From NCBI RefSeq assembly GCF_002973535.1, contig NZ_PVEP01000003.1, positions 62,001 through 126,000 of the forward strand: DNA of 64,000 nt, read 5' to 3'. The position numbers were made by a program, and so were the translations under genes. The stretch is from Albidovulum denitrificans (GTDB lineage Bacteria; Pseudomonadota; Alphaproteobacteria; Rhodobacterales; Rhodobacteraceae). A model generated the notes under the pieces. It did not search any database. It had not been told where the DNA came from and was given only the letters and a program-made list of their open reading frames with translations. Numbering within the stretch: the first letter of the stretch is position 1; each line of letters opens with the position of its first letter. Below are positions 52,101-60,508 of the stretch, piece after piece.

Positions 52101-52307
52101 ATGCTGGGCGCCGACGCCTGGGCGGAGCTTTCGGCGATCTTTCCCGACCTGGCCGTCGATGCGCCCGCGCCCACCCCCGCGCGGCCGATCCTTCAGGGGC
52201 CGCGCCTGCGGCGGATGGTCGAACGGCACGGGCGCAACGCCCCGGCCCCTGTTCGAGACCGCGCCCCTCTGACCGACAGCGCCGCGCGACGGCCCTATGC
52301 GGGCTGA
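49162..52307 (+). pseudogene. RTX calcium-binding/Hint-domain secreted protein, interrupted by an amber codon and a frameshift
   Basis: One protein of about 1050 aa when repaired. The N-terminus MATIFDVFYLGTVAALDPTEGN is typical of Rhodobacterales Hint-domain proteins. Many GGxGxDxLx nonapeptides follow (about 49735-51400), then a Hint domain ([51 protein letters not shown]). TAG at 49891-49893 is in frame, and the frame continues open on the other side to 52272. After HEIIFAEG, at a G6 tract (52057-52062), the family-like C-terminus ([22 protein letters not shown]) continues in another frame to TGA 52307. Pseudogene, phase-variable gene or sequencing error are all possible. GAGG precedes ATG 49162. 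Confidence 0.8.
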
Positions 52308-52463
52308 CCCGGCAGCGCCGGGCGCGAAGCGTCCCGTCGTTCTGCGATTCGGCGCGTTTCCGGGCGGGCCGCATGGCAAACCGTGCCGCCGCGCGCCCTG
52401 TCGGGGCCGCCCCACGGCAACGCCGACCCTTTTCCCGACCGATCCTACGTAGCCTCTCAATAT

Positions 52464-52500
52464 CCGTATTGCAAAACTAAATTCCGTATATCAGAATTAA
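52464..52500. promoter_or_regulatory. Candidate IclR-type operator upstream of the ThDP enzyme gene
   Basis: Two related 17-mers in direct repeat, CCGTATTGCAAAACTAA (52464) and CCGTATATCAGAATTAA (52484), 20 bp apart. The second lies in an inverted repeat AATTC-N9-GAATT (52480-52498), as in several IclR operators. A similar 17-mer, CCGCAATGCAAAATTAA, is found on the minus strand at 58294-58310 in front of tctC. An IclR gene is located between. Confidence 0.45.
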
Positions 52501-52533
52501 TAGCAAGACACGCTGGCGGAGGAGAAGGGCGAC

Positions 52534-54246
52534 ATGAGAACGAATGAAGGCGTCATCGCGACGTTCATCGAGGCGGGCATCACGCGGGGCTTCACACTGC
52601 CCGGCCTTGGCATCACCTGGTCGCTCCCGGCCTTCCACGACCGCAAGTCGGAATTCGACCTCGTGCTGGCGCGGACCGAACAGTCCGCCTCGGTCATGGC
52701 GCAGGTCGCGGGCAAGCTGACGGGCAAGCCCGGCCTTCTGATGGCGCAGGGTCCCTTCGCGACGACCACCGGCGCCTTCGGTATTCTCGAGGCCTATTTC
52801 TCGTCCTCGCCCATGGTCATCATGACCGACACCTCCTGCTATGACGGTTTCGCGCAATACGGCGTCTACCAGACGATGACCGGCGATTACGGCGCGGGCG
52901 ACGCCTTTGCCGTCCTCAAGACGATGACCAAGTTCGCGACCTATGCCACCACCCCGGCCGAGGCCGTCTATGGCACGCAGATGGCCATCAAGCACGCGAT
53001 GACGCCGCGCCAGGGACCGGCCGCCATGGTCATGCGCACCAACATCATCCGCGAGGAGATCCCGGAGCAGACCCGCGCGGCGCTTTACCCGACCGAGGGC
53101 TATCTGCGCCACACGCCGATGGTGCCGGACCGCGCCGCGCTGGACAGGATCGCCGCCACGCTGGCCGGGGCGAAGACCCCGGTCATCATCGCGGGCAACG
53201 GCATCTACATGAGCCGCTCGGGAGAGAAGTTGCAGGCGCTGGCCACCCGCGACGGGATCGCCGTCGCCTCAAGCTATCACGGCAAGGGGACGATCGACGA
53301 AACCACCGACATCGCGGTCGGCATGATGGGCAACTGGGCCGCGGCGGCCGCCAACCGGATGGTTCAGGCGGCCGATGTGATCCTTGTCCTGGGGTGCAGC
53401 CTCGGGCCGGAATACACCCGGTTCCGCGACACCCGGATGATGCGGCCCAGCGACCAGACGATCATCCAGGTCGATATCGACCCGTTGCAGGCAGGCTGGG
53501 TCATGCCGGTCGATCAGGCGGTGACGGCGGATGTCGCCGACGTGCTGGACTTTCTCCTGACCCGGAAGGGCGCCGAACCCGGCGTCGTGGCGGCGCGCAA
53601 GGACCGGATCGCGACGATCAAGCTTGAGAACGACTATGGCGTCCTGCCGGTCTATGACACCCGGCCCGGCACGGTGCATTACGCCGACATCATGCGCGGG
53701 CTGGGGGATTTCCTGACCGCCGACGATCTCTTGACGCTTGACGCAGGCACCAACCGGATCTGGGCAACCTCACGCCTGCCGCTGCGCCATCCGCATCAGT
53801 TGGTCGCGCCGGGCGGGATCGGCGGCATGGGGTGGAGTACGCCCGCCGCGACCGGGGCGAAGGTCGTCTGCCCGCAAAAGCGGGTGACGGGGGTGATCGG
53901 CGACGGCGGCTTCGTGATGACGATGGACGCCATCGCGACGGCGGCGGAACGGGGGCTGGACGTCGTTTACGTCGTCGCCAACAATGCCGGGCTTGGCATG
54001 GTGCGCGACAACCTCGGCAATCAGGCGATCGGCGTCGATTTCGCCGATCATGACTTCACCAAGGTGGCCGAAGGCCTGGGCGGCAGTGGCGTGACGGTGA
54101 CCGAGGCGGATCAGATCGGCGACGCGCTGCGCGAGGCGCACAAGCGCGGCGGGCCGGTCGTGGTGGACGTCAAGGTCGATCCAGCCGCAAGCCACCGGGA
54201 TTGTTCGGACTATGCCGACCTGCCGGAGGGCGCATTGCTCAAATAG
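52534..54246 (+). CDS. Thiamine pyrophosphate-dependent enzyme (acetolactate synthase/benzoylformate decarboxylase-like)
   Basis: A 570-aa ThDP enzyme in the usual three-domain order. Pyr domain with Glu49 in ARTEQSASVMAQVAGKLTGKPG, central domain KTPVIIAGNGIYMSRSG with LVLGCSLGPEYT, and PP domain with VTGVIGDGGFVMTMDAIATAAERGLDVVYVVANN (GDG...NN cofactor motif, about residues 452-485). Such enzymes decarboxylate or ligate 2-oxo acids. It is not a catalytic acetolactate synthase subunit by context, since no small subunit is present. GGAGGAGAAGGGCGAC precedes the ATG. Probably acts on a sugar-acid or aromatic 2-oxo acid imported by TctABC (inferred). Confidence 0.85.
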   Translation: MRTNEGVIATFIEAGITRGFTLPGLGITWSLPAFHDRKSEFDLVLARTEQSASVMAQVAGKLTGKPGLLMAQGPFATTTGAFGILEAYFSSSPMVIMTDTSCYDGFAQYGVYQTMTGDYGAGDAFAVLKTMTKFATYATTPAEAVYGTQMAIKHAMTPRQGPAAMVMRTNIIREEIPEQTRAALYPTEGYLRHTPMVPDRAALDRIAATLAGAKTPVIIAGNGIYMSRSGEKLQALATRDGIAVASSYHGKGTIDETTDIAVGMMGNWAAAAANRMVQAADVILVLGCSLGPEYTRFRDTRMMRPSDQTIIQVDIDPLQAGWVMPVDQAVTADVADVLDFLLTRKGAEPGVVAARKDRIATIKLENDYGVLPVYDTRPGTVHYADIMRGLGDFLTADDLLTLDAGTNRIWATSRLPLRHPHQLVAPGGIGGMGWSTPAATGAKVVCPQKRVTGVIGDGGFVMTMDAIATAAERGLDVVYVVANNAGLGMVRDNLGNQAIGVDFADHDFTKVAEGLGGSGVTVTEADQIGDALREAHKRGGPVVVDVKVDPAASHRDCSDYADLPEGALLK

Positions 54247-54307
54247 CGGCGAGCGGGTCCGGCAAGTTGCCGGTGACTTGGCCGTCCGGCTAAGGTACAC
54301 CGCTGGG

Positions 54308-55156
54308 ATGAATGACGAAGCCGCCGGAAAACCCGTGAAGCCCCGCCGGGGCCGCCCGCGCCAGGACATCGGCGCGGCGGCCCTGAACGATGACCGGCCC
54401 TTTGTCAGTTCGCTGGCGCGGGGCATGTCGATCCTGCGCGCCTTCCGGGCCGAGGACAAGGTTCTGGGGACGCAGGCGCTTGCCGAACGGACAGGGCTTC
54501 ACAAGACCACCGTGTCGCGCCTTCTGGGGACGCTGACCAAGCTTGGCTACCTGCGTTACATGCCCGAATACGGCAAATACGCGGTGTCGAACCAGGTTCT
54601 GACGCTGGGCTATGCGGCGCTGGGGCGGTTCGGCTTTGGCGAGTTGATCCGCGGCCGGATGGAGGAGATCGCCGCCAGCGGCGATTGCGTCGTCGCGCTG
54701 AGCGTGCGCGACGGGCTGGACATGATGTTCGTCGAGCTGATCCGCAAGCCGACGGCCGTTGCGCTGCATCTCAACGTCGGCTCCCGCATCCCGCTGGCGG
54801 AGTCCGCGCCGGGGCGCGCCTACCTTTGCGCCGCCGAGCCGGAGATCCGGGACCAGGCGTTCCGCGATCTGGAAAAGCTTCACGGCGCGGCGTGGAAGGC
54901 CGGGAAAGAGGCCGCCCTTCTGGCCGCGCTTGAGCGTATGAAGGTGCAGGGCCATTCCGATTCCTTCGGCGAATGGAAGGCCGAGCATAATGCCATCGGC
55001 ATTCCCCTGCGCGATCCGCTGACCGGCGACATCTATACGCTGAGCGTTGGTGGCAATGCGGCCAACCTCCCGCCCGATCTGCTGCGGCGTGAACATCTGC
55101 CGAAACTGATGGGCGCGGCGCGCGACATCGCGGCACTGGGCGGCGGGGCGGTCTAG
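54308..55156 (+). CDS. IclR family transcriptional regulator
   Basis: A 282-aa regulator: a basic Pro-rich N-terminus, winged helix (SSLARGMSILRAFRAEDKVLGTQALAERTGLHKTTVSRLLGTLTKLGYL, about 35-85) and an IclR effector domain (IAASGDCVVALSVRDGLDMMFVELI, RIPLAESAPGRAYLCA, GEWKAEHNAIGIPLRDPLTG). It follows the ThDP gene by 61 bp and converges on tctA with a 4-bp overlap. The likely targets are the flanking promoters, which share an AT-rich motif. The ATG 54308 choice is supported only by a weak AAGG. Confidence 0.92.
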   Translation: MNDEAAGKPVKPRRGRPRQDIGAAALNDDRPFVSSLARGMSILRAFRAEDKVLGTQALAERTGLHKTTVSRLLGTLTKLGYLRYMPEYGKYAVSNQVLTLGYAALGRFGFGELIRGRMEEIAASGDCVVALSVRDGLDMMFVELIRKPTAVALHLNVGSRIPLAESAPGRAYLCAAEPEIRDQAFRDLEKLHGAAWKAGKEAALLAALERMKVQGHSDSFGEWKAEHNAIGIPLRDPLTGDIYTLSVGGNAANLPPDLLRREHLPKLMGAARDIAALGGGAV

Positions 55157-56637
55157 GTCCGTTCGCGCGCCCGAAGCCGTCGGACCAGCGGCCAAAGCAG
55201 GATCGCCGCCGTGATGATGAACAGCATCAGCGCGATGGGCCGCTGGAAGAAGGCGAGGGCATCGCCCCGCGTCAGGATCAGCCCCTGGCGCAGCGACATC
55301 TCGATCGTCGGACCCAGCACCATGCCGATCACGATCGGCGCGACGGGATAGCTGAAATACCGCAGGATCGCCCCCGCCACGCCCGCGCCAAAGGCGATCC
55401 AGACGTCGAAGAGGTTGCCGTTCACGCCGTAGGCCCCGACCGTCGAGATGATAAGGATGAGGCCGATCAGGATCGGCTCGGGGATGCGCAGGACGCGGGT
55501 GAAGATCGGGGCGCCCAGCGCGCCGATGGCGAACATCACCACGTTGACGATGACCAGCACCAGAAAGATCGCATAGATCAGGTCGAGGTGGTTGACGAAA
55601 AGCTGCGGCCCCGGCGCGACGCCCTGAATGACCAGCGCGCCCAGCATCACCGCCGTGACCGGATCGCCCGGAATGCCAAGCGCCAGCGTCGGGACCAGGG
55701 CGCTGCCCGTGACCGCGTTGTTGGCGCTTTCGCAGGCGACGAGGCCATCGGCCTCTCCCTTGCCGAAGTTCGCGCGCCGGGGCGAGGTTCGCTGCGCCTC
55801 GGAATAGGCGATGAAAGAGGCGGTCGCGGCGCCGGTGCCGGGCAGCGCGCCGACGAAGGAGCCGATCAGCGAGCCGCGCAGCAGCATGCCCAGCCGGGGG
55901 CGCCAGTCGGCCCAGCGCGGCAGCCGGAACCCGACGCGCATGTCCTTCGCGGCGGTCTTCCCGGCGTCAAGGTCGAGGACGCGCAGGAACATCTCGGAAA
56001 AGGCGAACAGCCCGACGATGACCGGGATCAGCCCGATCCCGGCGGTAAGCTGGAAGCTGTGGAAGGTGAAGCGCAGGTCGCCGGTGACAGGATCGGCGCC
56101 GATCATCGACAGGATGATGCCGATGCCGCCGGCCATCAGCCCCTTGGCCAGCGCGCCGGAGGAGACGCCCGCGATACAGGTCATCGCAAAAAGGCCCAGC
56201 GCGAAGTACTCGATCGGCGTGAACTGAAGCGAGAAGGTCGCCAGCGTCGGCCCGGCCAGCGCAAGGACGGCGACGGAGAAAAGCCCGCCCAGCGTCGAGG
56301 CCGCCGTCACCCAGCCGATGGCCAGGTCCGCCTCGCCGCGCTGGGCCATCGGAAACCCCTCCATCGCGGTGGCCGCCGATTGCGGCGTTCCCGGCGTGTT
56401 CAGCACGATGGCGGTGATCGACCCGCCATAGACCGACCCGCAATAGACGCCCAGCATCAGCGCAATGGCGGGGATCTGCGGCATGGCGAAGGTGAAGGGC
56501 AGCACCATGGTCAGCCCGAGGACAGAGCCAAGGCCCGGCAGCACGCCGACGATCACGCCGACGAAGGTCCCCGCGACGATGGCCAAAAGCGTCATCGGCG
56601 TCGCGATCTGCGTGACAGCGGTCAGTAACAACTCCAT
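55153..56637 (-). CDS. tctA: Tripartite tricarboxylate transporter permease TctA
   Basis: A 494-aa large subunit with about 12 helices and the repeated TctA motif: GVLPGLGSVLGLTMVLPFTF in the first half and GALPGTGAATASFIAYSEAQ in the second. GVYCGSVYGGSITAIVLNTPGTPQSAATAMEGFPMA is diagnostic. ATG 56637 has AAGGAGCGCCG. It is the third gene of tctC-tctB-tctA. Substrates of this family include citrate, tricarballylate, terephthalate and other carboxylates; not determined here. Confidence 0.95.
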   Translation of the reverse strand: MELLLTAVTQIATPMTLLAIVAGTFVGVIVGVLPGLGSVLGLTMVLPFTFAMPQIPAIALMLGVYCGSVYGGSITAIVLNTPGTPQSAATAMEGFPMAQRGEADLAIGWVTAASTLGGLFSVAVLALAGPTLATFSLQFTPIEYFALGLFAMTCIAGVSSGALAKGLMAGGIGIILSMIGADPVTGDLRFTFHSFQLTAGIGLIPVIVGLFAFSEMFLRVLDLDAGKTAAKDMRVGFRLPRWADWRPRLGMLLRGSLIGSFVGALPGTGAATASFIAYSEAQRTSPRRANFGKGEADGLVACESANNAVTGSALVPTLALGIPGDPVTAVMLGALVIQGVAPGPQLFVNHLDLIYAIFLVLVIVNVVMFAIGALGAPIFTRVLRIPEPILIGLILIISTVGAYGVNGNLFDVWIAFGAGVAGAILRYFSYPVAPIVIGMVLGPTIEMSLRQGLILTRGDALAFFQRPIALMLFIITAAILLWPLVRRLRARERT

Positions 56638-56665
56638 CGGCGCTCCTTTCTGGCTGGCGGTCCGG

Positions 56666-57184
56666 TCAGAAACCAAGCCCGAAGGGCGAGGCGGGCAGGA
56701 TGATCAGAAAGATCTTCTCGAACAGCAGCCACACGGCGACGGCATAGCTGAGGGCGATCGCGGCCAGCATGAGGTAACCGCGCTGGCCCAGCAGGACCGG
56801 CACGAGACCCCCGAAAAGCACGCTTGCCAGCAGAAAGCCGATGACGCCGATGGCCGCGCAATAGGCCGCCGTCGCGAGGATGACAAAAATCATGCGGACA
56901 AGGGGGGCGCGTTCGGGCAAAAGCGCCGCCCTTTGCCTGATTCCGACAAGCAGCACCGGGATCAAAATCGCCATCCCCCCCAGAACGATACGGGGGAAGA
57001 AGTACGGCCCGCGCCCGCTGCTGGCCTGCGCGAAGGCGCTGGTCTTGCCGAAACTGGCGGCAAGAAACAGGGCCAGCGCGGCAACGAGAAGCGCGACGAT
57101 CATGATTTCAGTCAACCGTCCGGCCCTTTGGCGGCGCGGCGACACCGCATCGCTTTCCAACCCCGGCGCATTGCCAGCATCCAT
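56666..57184 (-). CDS. tctB: Tripartite tricarboxylate transporter small subunit TctB
   Basis: A 172-aa protein with four hydrophobic helices (about residues 25-45, 67-83, 95-120 and 133-160) and the TctB-type ASSGRGPYFFPRIVLGGMAILIPVLLV stretch. ATG 57184 has GGGGGGAGGGGAC upstream. It lies between tctC (70 bp upstream) and tctA. Confidence 0.85.
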   Translation of the reverse strand: MDAGNAPGLESDAVSPRRQRAGRLTEIMIVALLVAALALFLAASFGKTSAFAQASSGRGPYFFPRIVLGGMAILIPVLLVGIRQRAALLPERAPLVRMIFVILATAAYCAAIGVIGFLLASVLFGGLVPVLLGQRGYLMLAAIALSYAVAVWLLFEKIFLIILPASPFGLGF

Positions 57185-57254
57185 GTCCCCTCCCCCCGAA
57201 GATGACGCAGCAACCGGCCGGGGCGATGCAGGCACCCCCCGGCCACAACCCGCA

Positions 57255-58226
57255 TCACTTTGCCAAAAGGCCTGCCTTTTCAAGCAGTTTGCGGTTGGTT
57301 TCGTACTTTTCATGCACGAAAGCCGCAAAGTCGCCAGCGCCCAGATAGGCTGAGGGTTGTTTCAGCGTCGCCATGCGGTCCTGGAACGGCTTGGAATCGA
57401 TAGCACCCTTGCAGGCGGCCTCCAGCTTGCCCTTGACGGCATCTTCCAGCCCCGCAGGCGCCACCAGCCCGCCCCAGATCGGGAAGTCGAGGGCATAGCC
57501 CTGTTCCGCCGCGGTCGCCAGGTCGGGCTGTTCGGCCAGCCGATCCGCCTGCAACAGCGCCAGCGATTTCAGCTGGTCGGCATTGGTCGAATAGAAGGAG
57601 ACATGCGGGATGAAGAGATCGGCCGTCCCGTCGAGAAGCGCCTTGAGCGCCGGACCGTCACCGTTCACGGGCAGATAGTTCATCTCGATCCCCGCCGCAT
57701 CGGCAAGGCCAAGACCTGCGATATGCGGGATCGAGCCGATGGCCTGCACGGCAAAGGTCAACTCGCCCGGATGCTCCTTGCCATAGGCCACGAGATCGCC
57801 AAGCGAGGTGAAGGGCGAATCCTTGCGCACCGCGATCACCGTTGGCGCCGAATAGGCCAGGCAGATATAGTCGAAGCTGTCGACATCATAGGGCAGTTCG
57901 CGCAGATGCGGCTGGGTGGTCAGCGGCCCGACCGGCGCCATGGCCAGCGTGGTGCCGTCCGGCTTCGCGCGGGCGACCTCGCTGACGCCGATGGTGCCGC
58001 CGGCGCCTGCGGTGTTCTTCACGACAACATTGGCGTCAAGCGCCTTGGCCATGCCTTCCTGCATGGCGCGGGTGGTGATGTCGGTCCCGCCACCGGCGGC
58101 GAAGGGGACGACGACGGTCACCGGACGGTTGCCTTGCGCCTGAACGGGGGCGGCGGTCAGTGCGGCCGAAGCGCCCATTACGGCCACGAGGCCAAAGCCC
58201 CGCAGGATGGCTGCGATGTCTTTCAT
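57255..58226 (-). CDS. tctC: Tripartite tricarboxylate transporter substrate-binding protein TctC
   Basis: A 323-aa periplasmic receptor of the Bug family: signal peptide ending GASAALTAAPVQA (about 1-30), NRPVTVVVPFAAGGGTDITTRAMQEGMAKAL, NTAGAGGTIGVSEVARAKPDG, LPYDVDSFDYICLAYSAPTVIAVRKDSPF and PVNGDGPALKALLDGTADLF. AGGGAGGAACAAGGA precedes the ATG. First gene of the tctCBA unit, divergent from the SDR gene, with an IclR-like motif upstream. Confidence 0.93.
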   Translation of the reverse strand: MKDIAAILRGFGLVAVMGASAALTAAPVQAQGNRPVTVVVPFAAGGGTDITTRAMQEGMAKALDANVVVKNTAGAGGTIGVSEVARAKPDGTTLAMAPVGPLTTQPHLRELPYDVDSFDYICLAYSAPTVIAVRKDSPFTSLGDLVAYGKEHPGELTFAVQAIGSIPHIAGLGLADAAGIEMNYLPVNGDGPALKALLDGTADLFIPHVSFYSTNADQLKSLALLQADRLAEQPDLATAAEQGYALDFPIWGGLVAPAGLEDAVKGKLEAACKGAIDSKPFQDRMATLKQPSAYLGAGDFAAFVHEKYETNRKLLEKAGLLAK

Positions 58227-58293
58227 TCCTTGTTCCTCCCTTTGTCGGTTCGTGCCTTGCCGCATTTCCCCGCGAAAGGCGAGTTGCGGCATA

Positions 58294-58310
58294 TTAATTT
58301 TGCATTGCGG
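58294..58310 (-). promoter_or_regulatory. Candidate IclR-type half-site in the tctC/SDR divergent promoter
   Basis: Minus strand CCGCAATGCAAAATTAA differs at 3 positions from CCGTATTGCAAAACTAA at 52464 in front of the ThDP gene. The 155-bp divergent region (58227-58381) is markedly AT-rich for this genome, as is the first site. Confidence 0.4.
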
Positions 58311-58381
58311 TATTATGTCCCGATATATTTAATATAGCAAGCGGCCAATCGACCGCTGTTTCAGGTTTCGGAGGACGGCGG

Positions 58382-59152
58382 ATGGCGGCAGGGCTGCACG
58401 GGAAAATGGCGCTGGTTTCGGGGGCGGCGGACGGGCTGGGCGCGGCGATCGCGGCGCGGCTTGCGGCCGATGGCGCGCGGGTCGCGGTTCTGGATCGCAG
58501 CGCCGAGGCGATCGCGCTGTCGGCGGCGCGGCCCGACATGGCAGGCGTGCATTTCGAACAGGTCGACCTGTCGGATGCGGCCGGGATCGCGGCAGCGTTA
58601 TCGCGGCTCGATCAGGCCGGGTTTCGCTTCGACATCCTCGTGAACAACGCGGGCGGATCGCTTCACACGCCGCGCGCCTTCGTCGAGGAAACCGATGAGG
58701 ACTGGGCGCGGGTCATGGACCTGAACGTCACCGCCGCCGTGCGGCTGATCCGCGCCATCGTGCCGGGCATGGCCGAACGCGGCTATGGGCGGATCATCAA
58801 CCTCGGCTCCAAGGCCGGGCGCTATGGCAGCTTGTTCACGGGCGCCAACTATGTCGCGGCCAAGGGGGCGGTGCAGTCGATGACCTTGCAACTGGCGCAG
58901 GAATTCGGGCCGCGGGGGATCACCTGCAACGCGGTCTGCCCCGGCGCGATCCTGACACCGCGGGTCGAACGGCTGCTGAGCGAACGCCAGACGCCCGAGG
59001 AACGCGCCGCCGTGCGCAACGCAATCCCGGTCCGCCGCCACGGCCGGGTCGAGGATGTGGCGGCCGCAGTCGCCTTCTTCGCCTCGGAGGAAAGCGGCTT
59101 CATCACCGGGCAGTTGCTTGACGTCAACGGCGGGCAGGGGATGGCGTCATGA
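58382..59152 (+). CDS. SDR family NAD(P)-dependent oxidoreductase
   Basis: A 256-aa classical SDR: ALVSGAADGLGAAIAARLA cofactor loop, VLDRS after beta-2, NNAGGSLHTP, a Ser in IINLGSKAGRYG and the catalytic YVAAK, then CPGAILTPRV and ITGQLLDVNGGQ. It would oxidise or reduce a hydroxyl or ketone of the substrate. GGAGGACGGCGG precedes the ATG. Overlaps the next gene by 4 bp (ATGA), so they are co-translated. Divergent from tctC. Confidence 0.88.
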   Translation: MAAGLHGKMALVSGAADGLGAAIAARLAADGARVAVLDRSAEAIALSAARPDMAGVHFEQVDLSDAAGIAAALSRLDQAGFRFDILVNNAGGSLHTPRAFVEETDEDWARVMDLNVTAAVRLIRAIVPGMAERGYGRIINLGSKAGRYGSLFTGANYVAAKGAVQSMTLQLAQEFGPRGITCNAVCPGAILTPRVERLLSERQTPEERAAVRNAIPVRRHGRVEDVAAAVAFFASEESGFITGQLLDVNGGQGMAS

Positions 59153-60054
59153 GCGGGGTGTCCACGGTCGGGCCGGTCCTTGTCACCGGCGGGTCGGGCT
59201 TTCTTGGCCGTGCTCTTTGCGCGGCGCTGCTGGCGCGGGGGGAAAGCGTCGTGGTCTTCGACCTTGCACCGCCGAAGGCCCCCATCCGGCATGACGCGAT
59301 CCGGTATGAGACGGGCGACATCCGCGATCTGTCCGCGCTGAGCGAGGTGGCCGGGCGGCACGGCATCCGGGCGATCGTCCATCTTGCCGCGCTGGTCATT
59401 CCGGCCTGCCGCGCCAATCCGGTGCTGGGGGCCGAGGTCAATATCATCGGCCATATCAACGTGCTGGAACTGGCCCGCATGACGGGGATTTCGCGCGTCG
59501 TCTATACAAGCTCTCTCGCCGCGAAACCGCGCGGGGCGCTTGCCTCTCCGGTCAATCTTTACGGCGCCTACAAGCATTGCTGCGAGGAGATTTCGAAGGT
59601 CTATTTCCTTGACCACGGCATCGCATCGGTCGGGCTGCGCCCGAATGTCGTCTACGGGCCAGGGCGGATCGAGGGCGAGACAGCCGCGATCACCCAGGTG
59701 ATCCGTGCCGCCGCCACCGGCGAAAGCTATGAGATGCCCTTTTCCGGCGAGATGTGCTTTCAGCATATCGATGAGGTGACGGAGATCTTCCTGCGCTGTC
59801 TTGCGGCCACGCCCGACGGGCCGGTCGTCAGCGATCTGACCACCGACGTCCGGTCGACCGCGGACCTGCTGGCGGCGATCCTGCGGCTGGCGCCCGATGC
59901 CAGGGTCGACGCCGCGCCGGTCCACCGCGCGGGGCCAAAGGGCCTCGACAACACGCCCCTGCGGGATCTGATCGGGGACTGGGCCGCCGTTCCGCTGGAG
60001 GAGGGCGTGGCCCGGACGCTGGCAGCGTTCCGGGACGGTGGCGGGGAAAGCTGA
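59149..60054 (+). CDS. NAD-dependent epimerase/dehydratase
   Basis: A 301-aa extended [61 protein letters not shown], catalytic YGAYK (59560-59574) and [11 protein letters not shown]. Such proteins epimerise or oxidise sugars or sugar acids (uronate-dehydrogenase-like). Start ATG 59149 is coupled to the SDR stop. With the ThDP enzyme and TctABC it suggests degradation of a sugar-acid-like carboxylate; this is inference. Confidence 0.85.
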   Translation: MSGVSTVGPVLVTGGSGFLGRALCAALLARGESVVVFDLAPPKAPIRHDAIRYETGDIRDLSALSEVAGRHGIRAIVHLAALVIPACRANPVLGAEVNIIGHINVLELARMTGISRVVYTSSLAAKPRGALASPVNLYGAYKHCCEEISKVYFLDHGIASVGLRPNVVYGPGRIEGETAAITQVIRAAATGESYEMPFSGEMCFQHIDEVTEIFLRCLAATPDGPVVSDLTTDVRSTADLLAAILRLAPDARVDAAPVHRAGPKGLDNTPLRDLIGDWAAVPLEEGVARTLAAFRDGGGES

Positions 60055-60119
60055 CGCGAACGCAACTATGCGCGCGGCGAACCTGACCTGCGGCACCGTG
60101 GTGTCGGTGCGGGAGACGC

Positions 60120-60207
60120 TGGCGGATGAGGTGGGATTCGAACCCACGGAACCTTTCGGTTCGCTGGTTTTCAAGACCAGTGCCTTCAACCACTCGGCCA
60201 CTCATCC
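60120..60207 (-). tRNA. tRNA-Ser (anticodon TGA)
   Basis: Minus strand: acceptor GGATGAG / CTCATCC, anticodon arm CTGGT-CTTGAAA-ACCAG with anticodon TGA, a long variable arm (CGAACCGAAAGGTTCG) typical of class II tRNAs, T arm GTGGGTTCGAATCCCAC, discriminator G and encoded CCA. 88 nt. Confidence 0.96.
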
Positions 60208-60508
60208 ATCCGTCCGGGCGGCGCGGGCGCTTTGGGATCGTCCCTGCCCAGCCTCCGGTCGGCCGGGCTTAGCGTGGCTCACGCGATTCTGAAAGGTCGG
60301 GGCGGGCTGAAATCCGCATGTCGCGGCGCGCGGCCTTTTCTTGTGACGTGGGAGCCGCTAAACTTCGCGCCAAATCGCGTGCGCCGGGGTCAGCCCCGCA
60401 AGCGCGCGGCAGACGGGCAGGAGACCGGCGCGACGGGCGATCCCGCAGCTTCCGGTCGGATATTTGGGCAAGACAGTGCGGATCGCAACCGCACAAACGG
60501 GGGCAAGA
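60208..60508. other. Gene-free region between tRNA-Ser and the SPOR lipoprotein gene (301 bp)
   Basis: Nothing convincing is encoded here. It should contain the tRNA-Ser promoter (minus strand) and that of the SPOR protein. GGATATTTGGGCAAG near 60458 is a degenerate relative of the repeat at 1013 and 22204. Confidence 0.5.
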
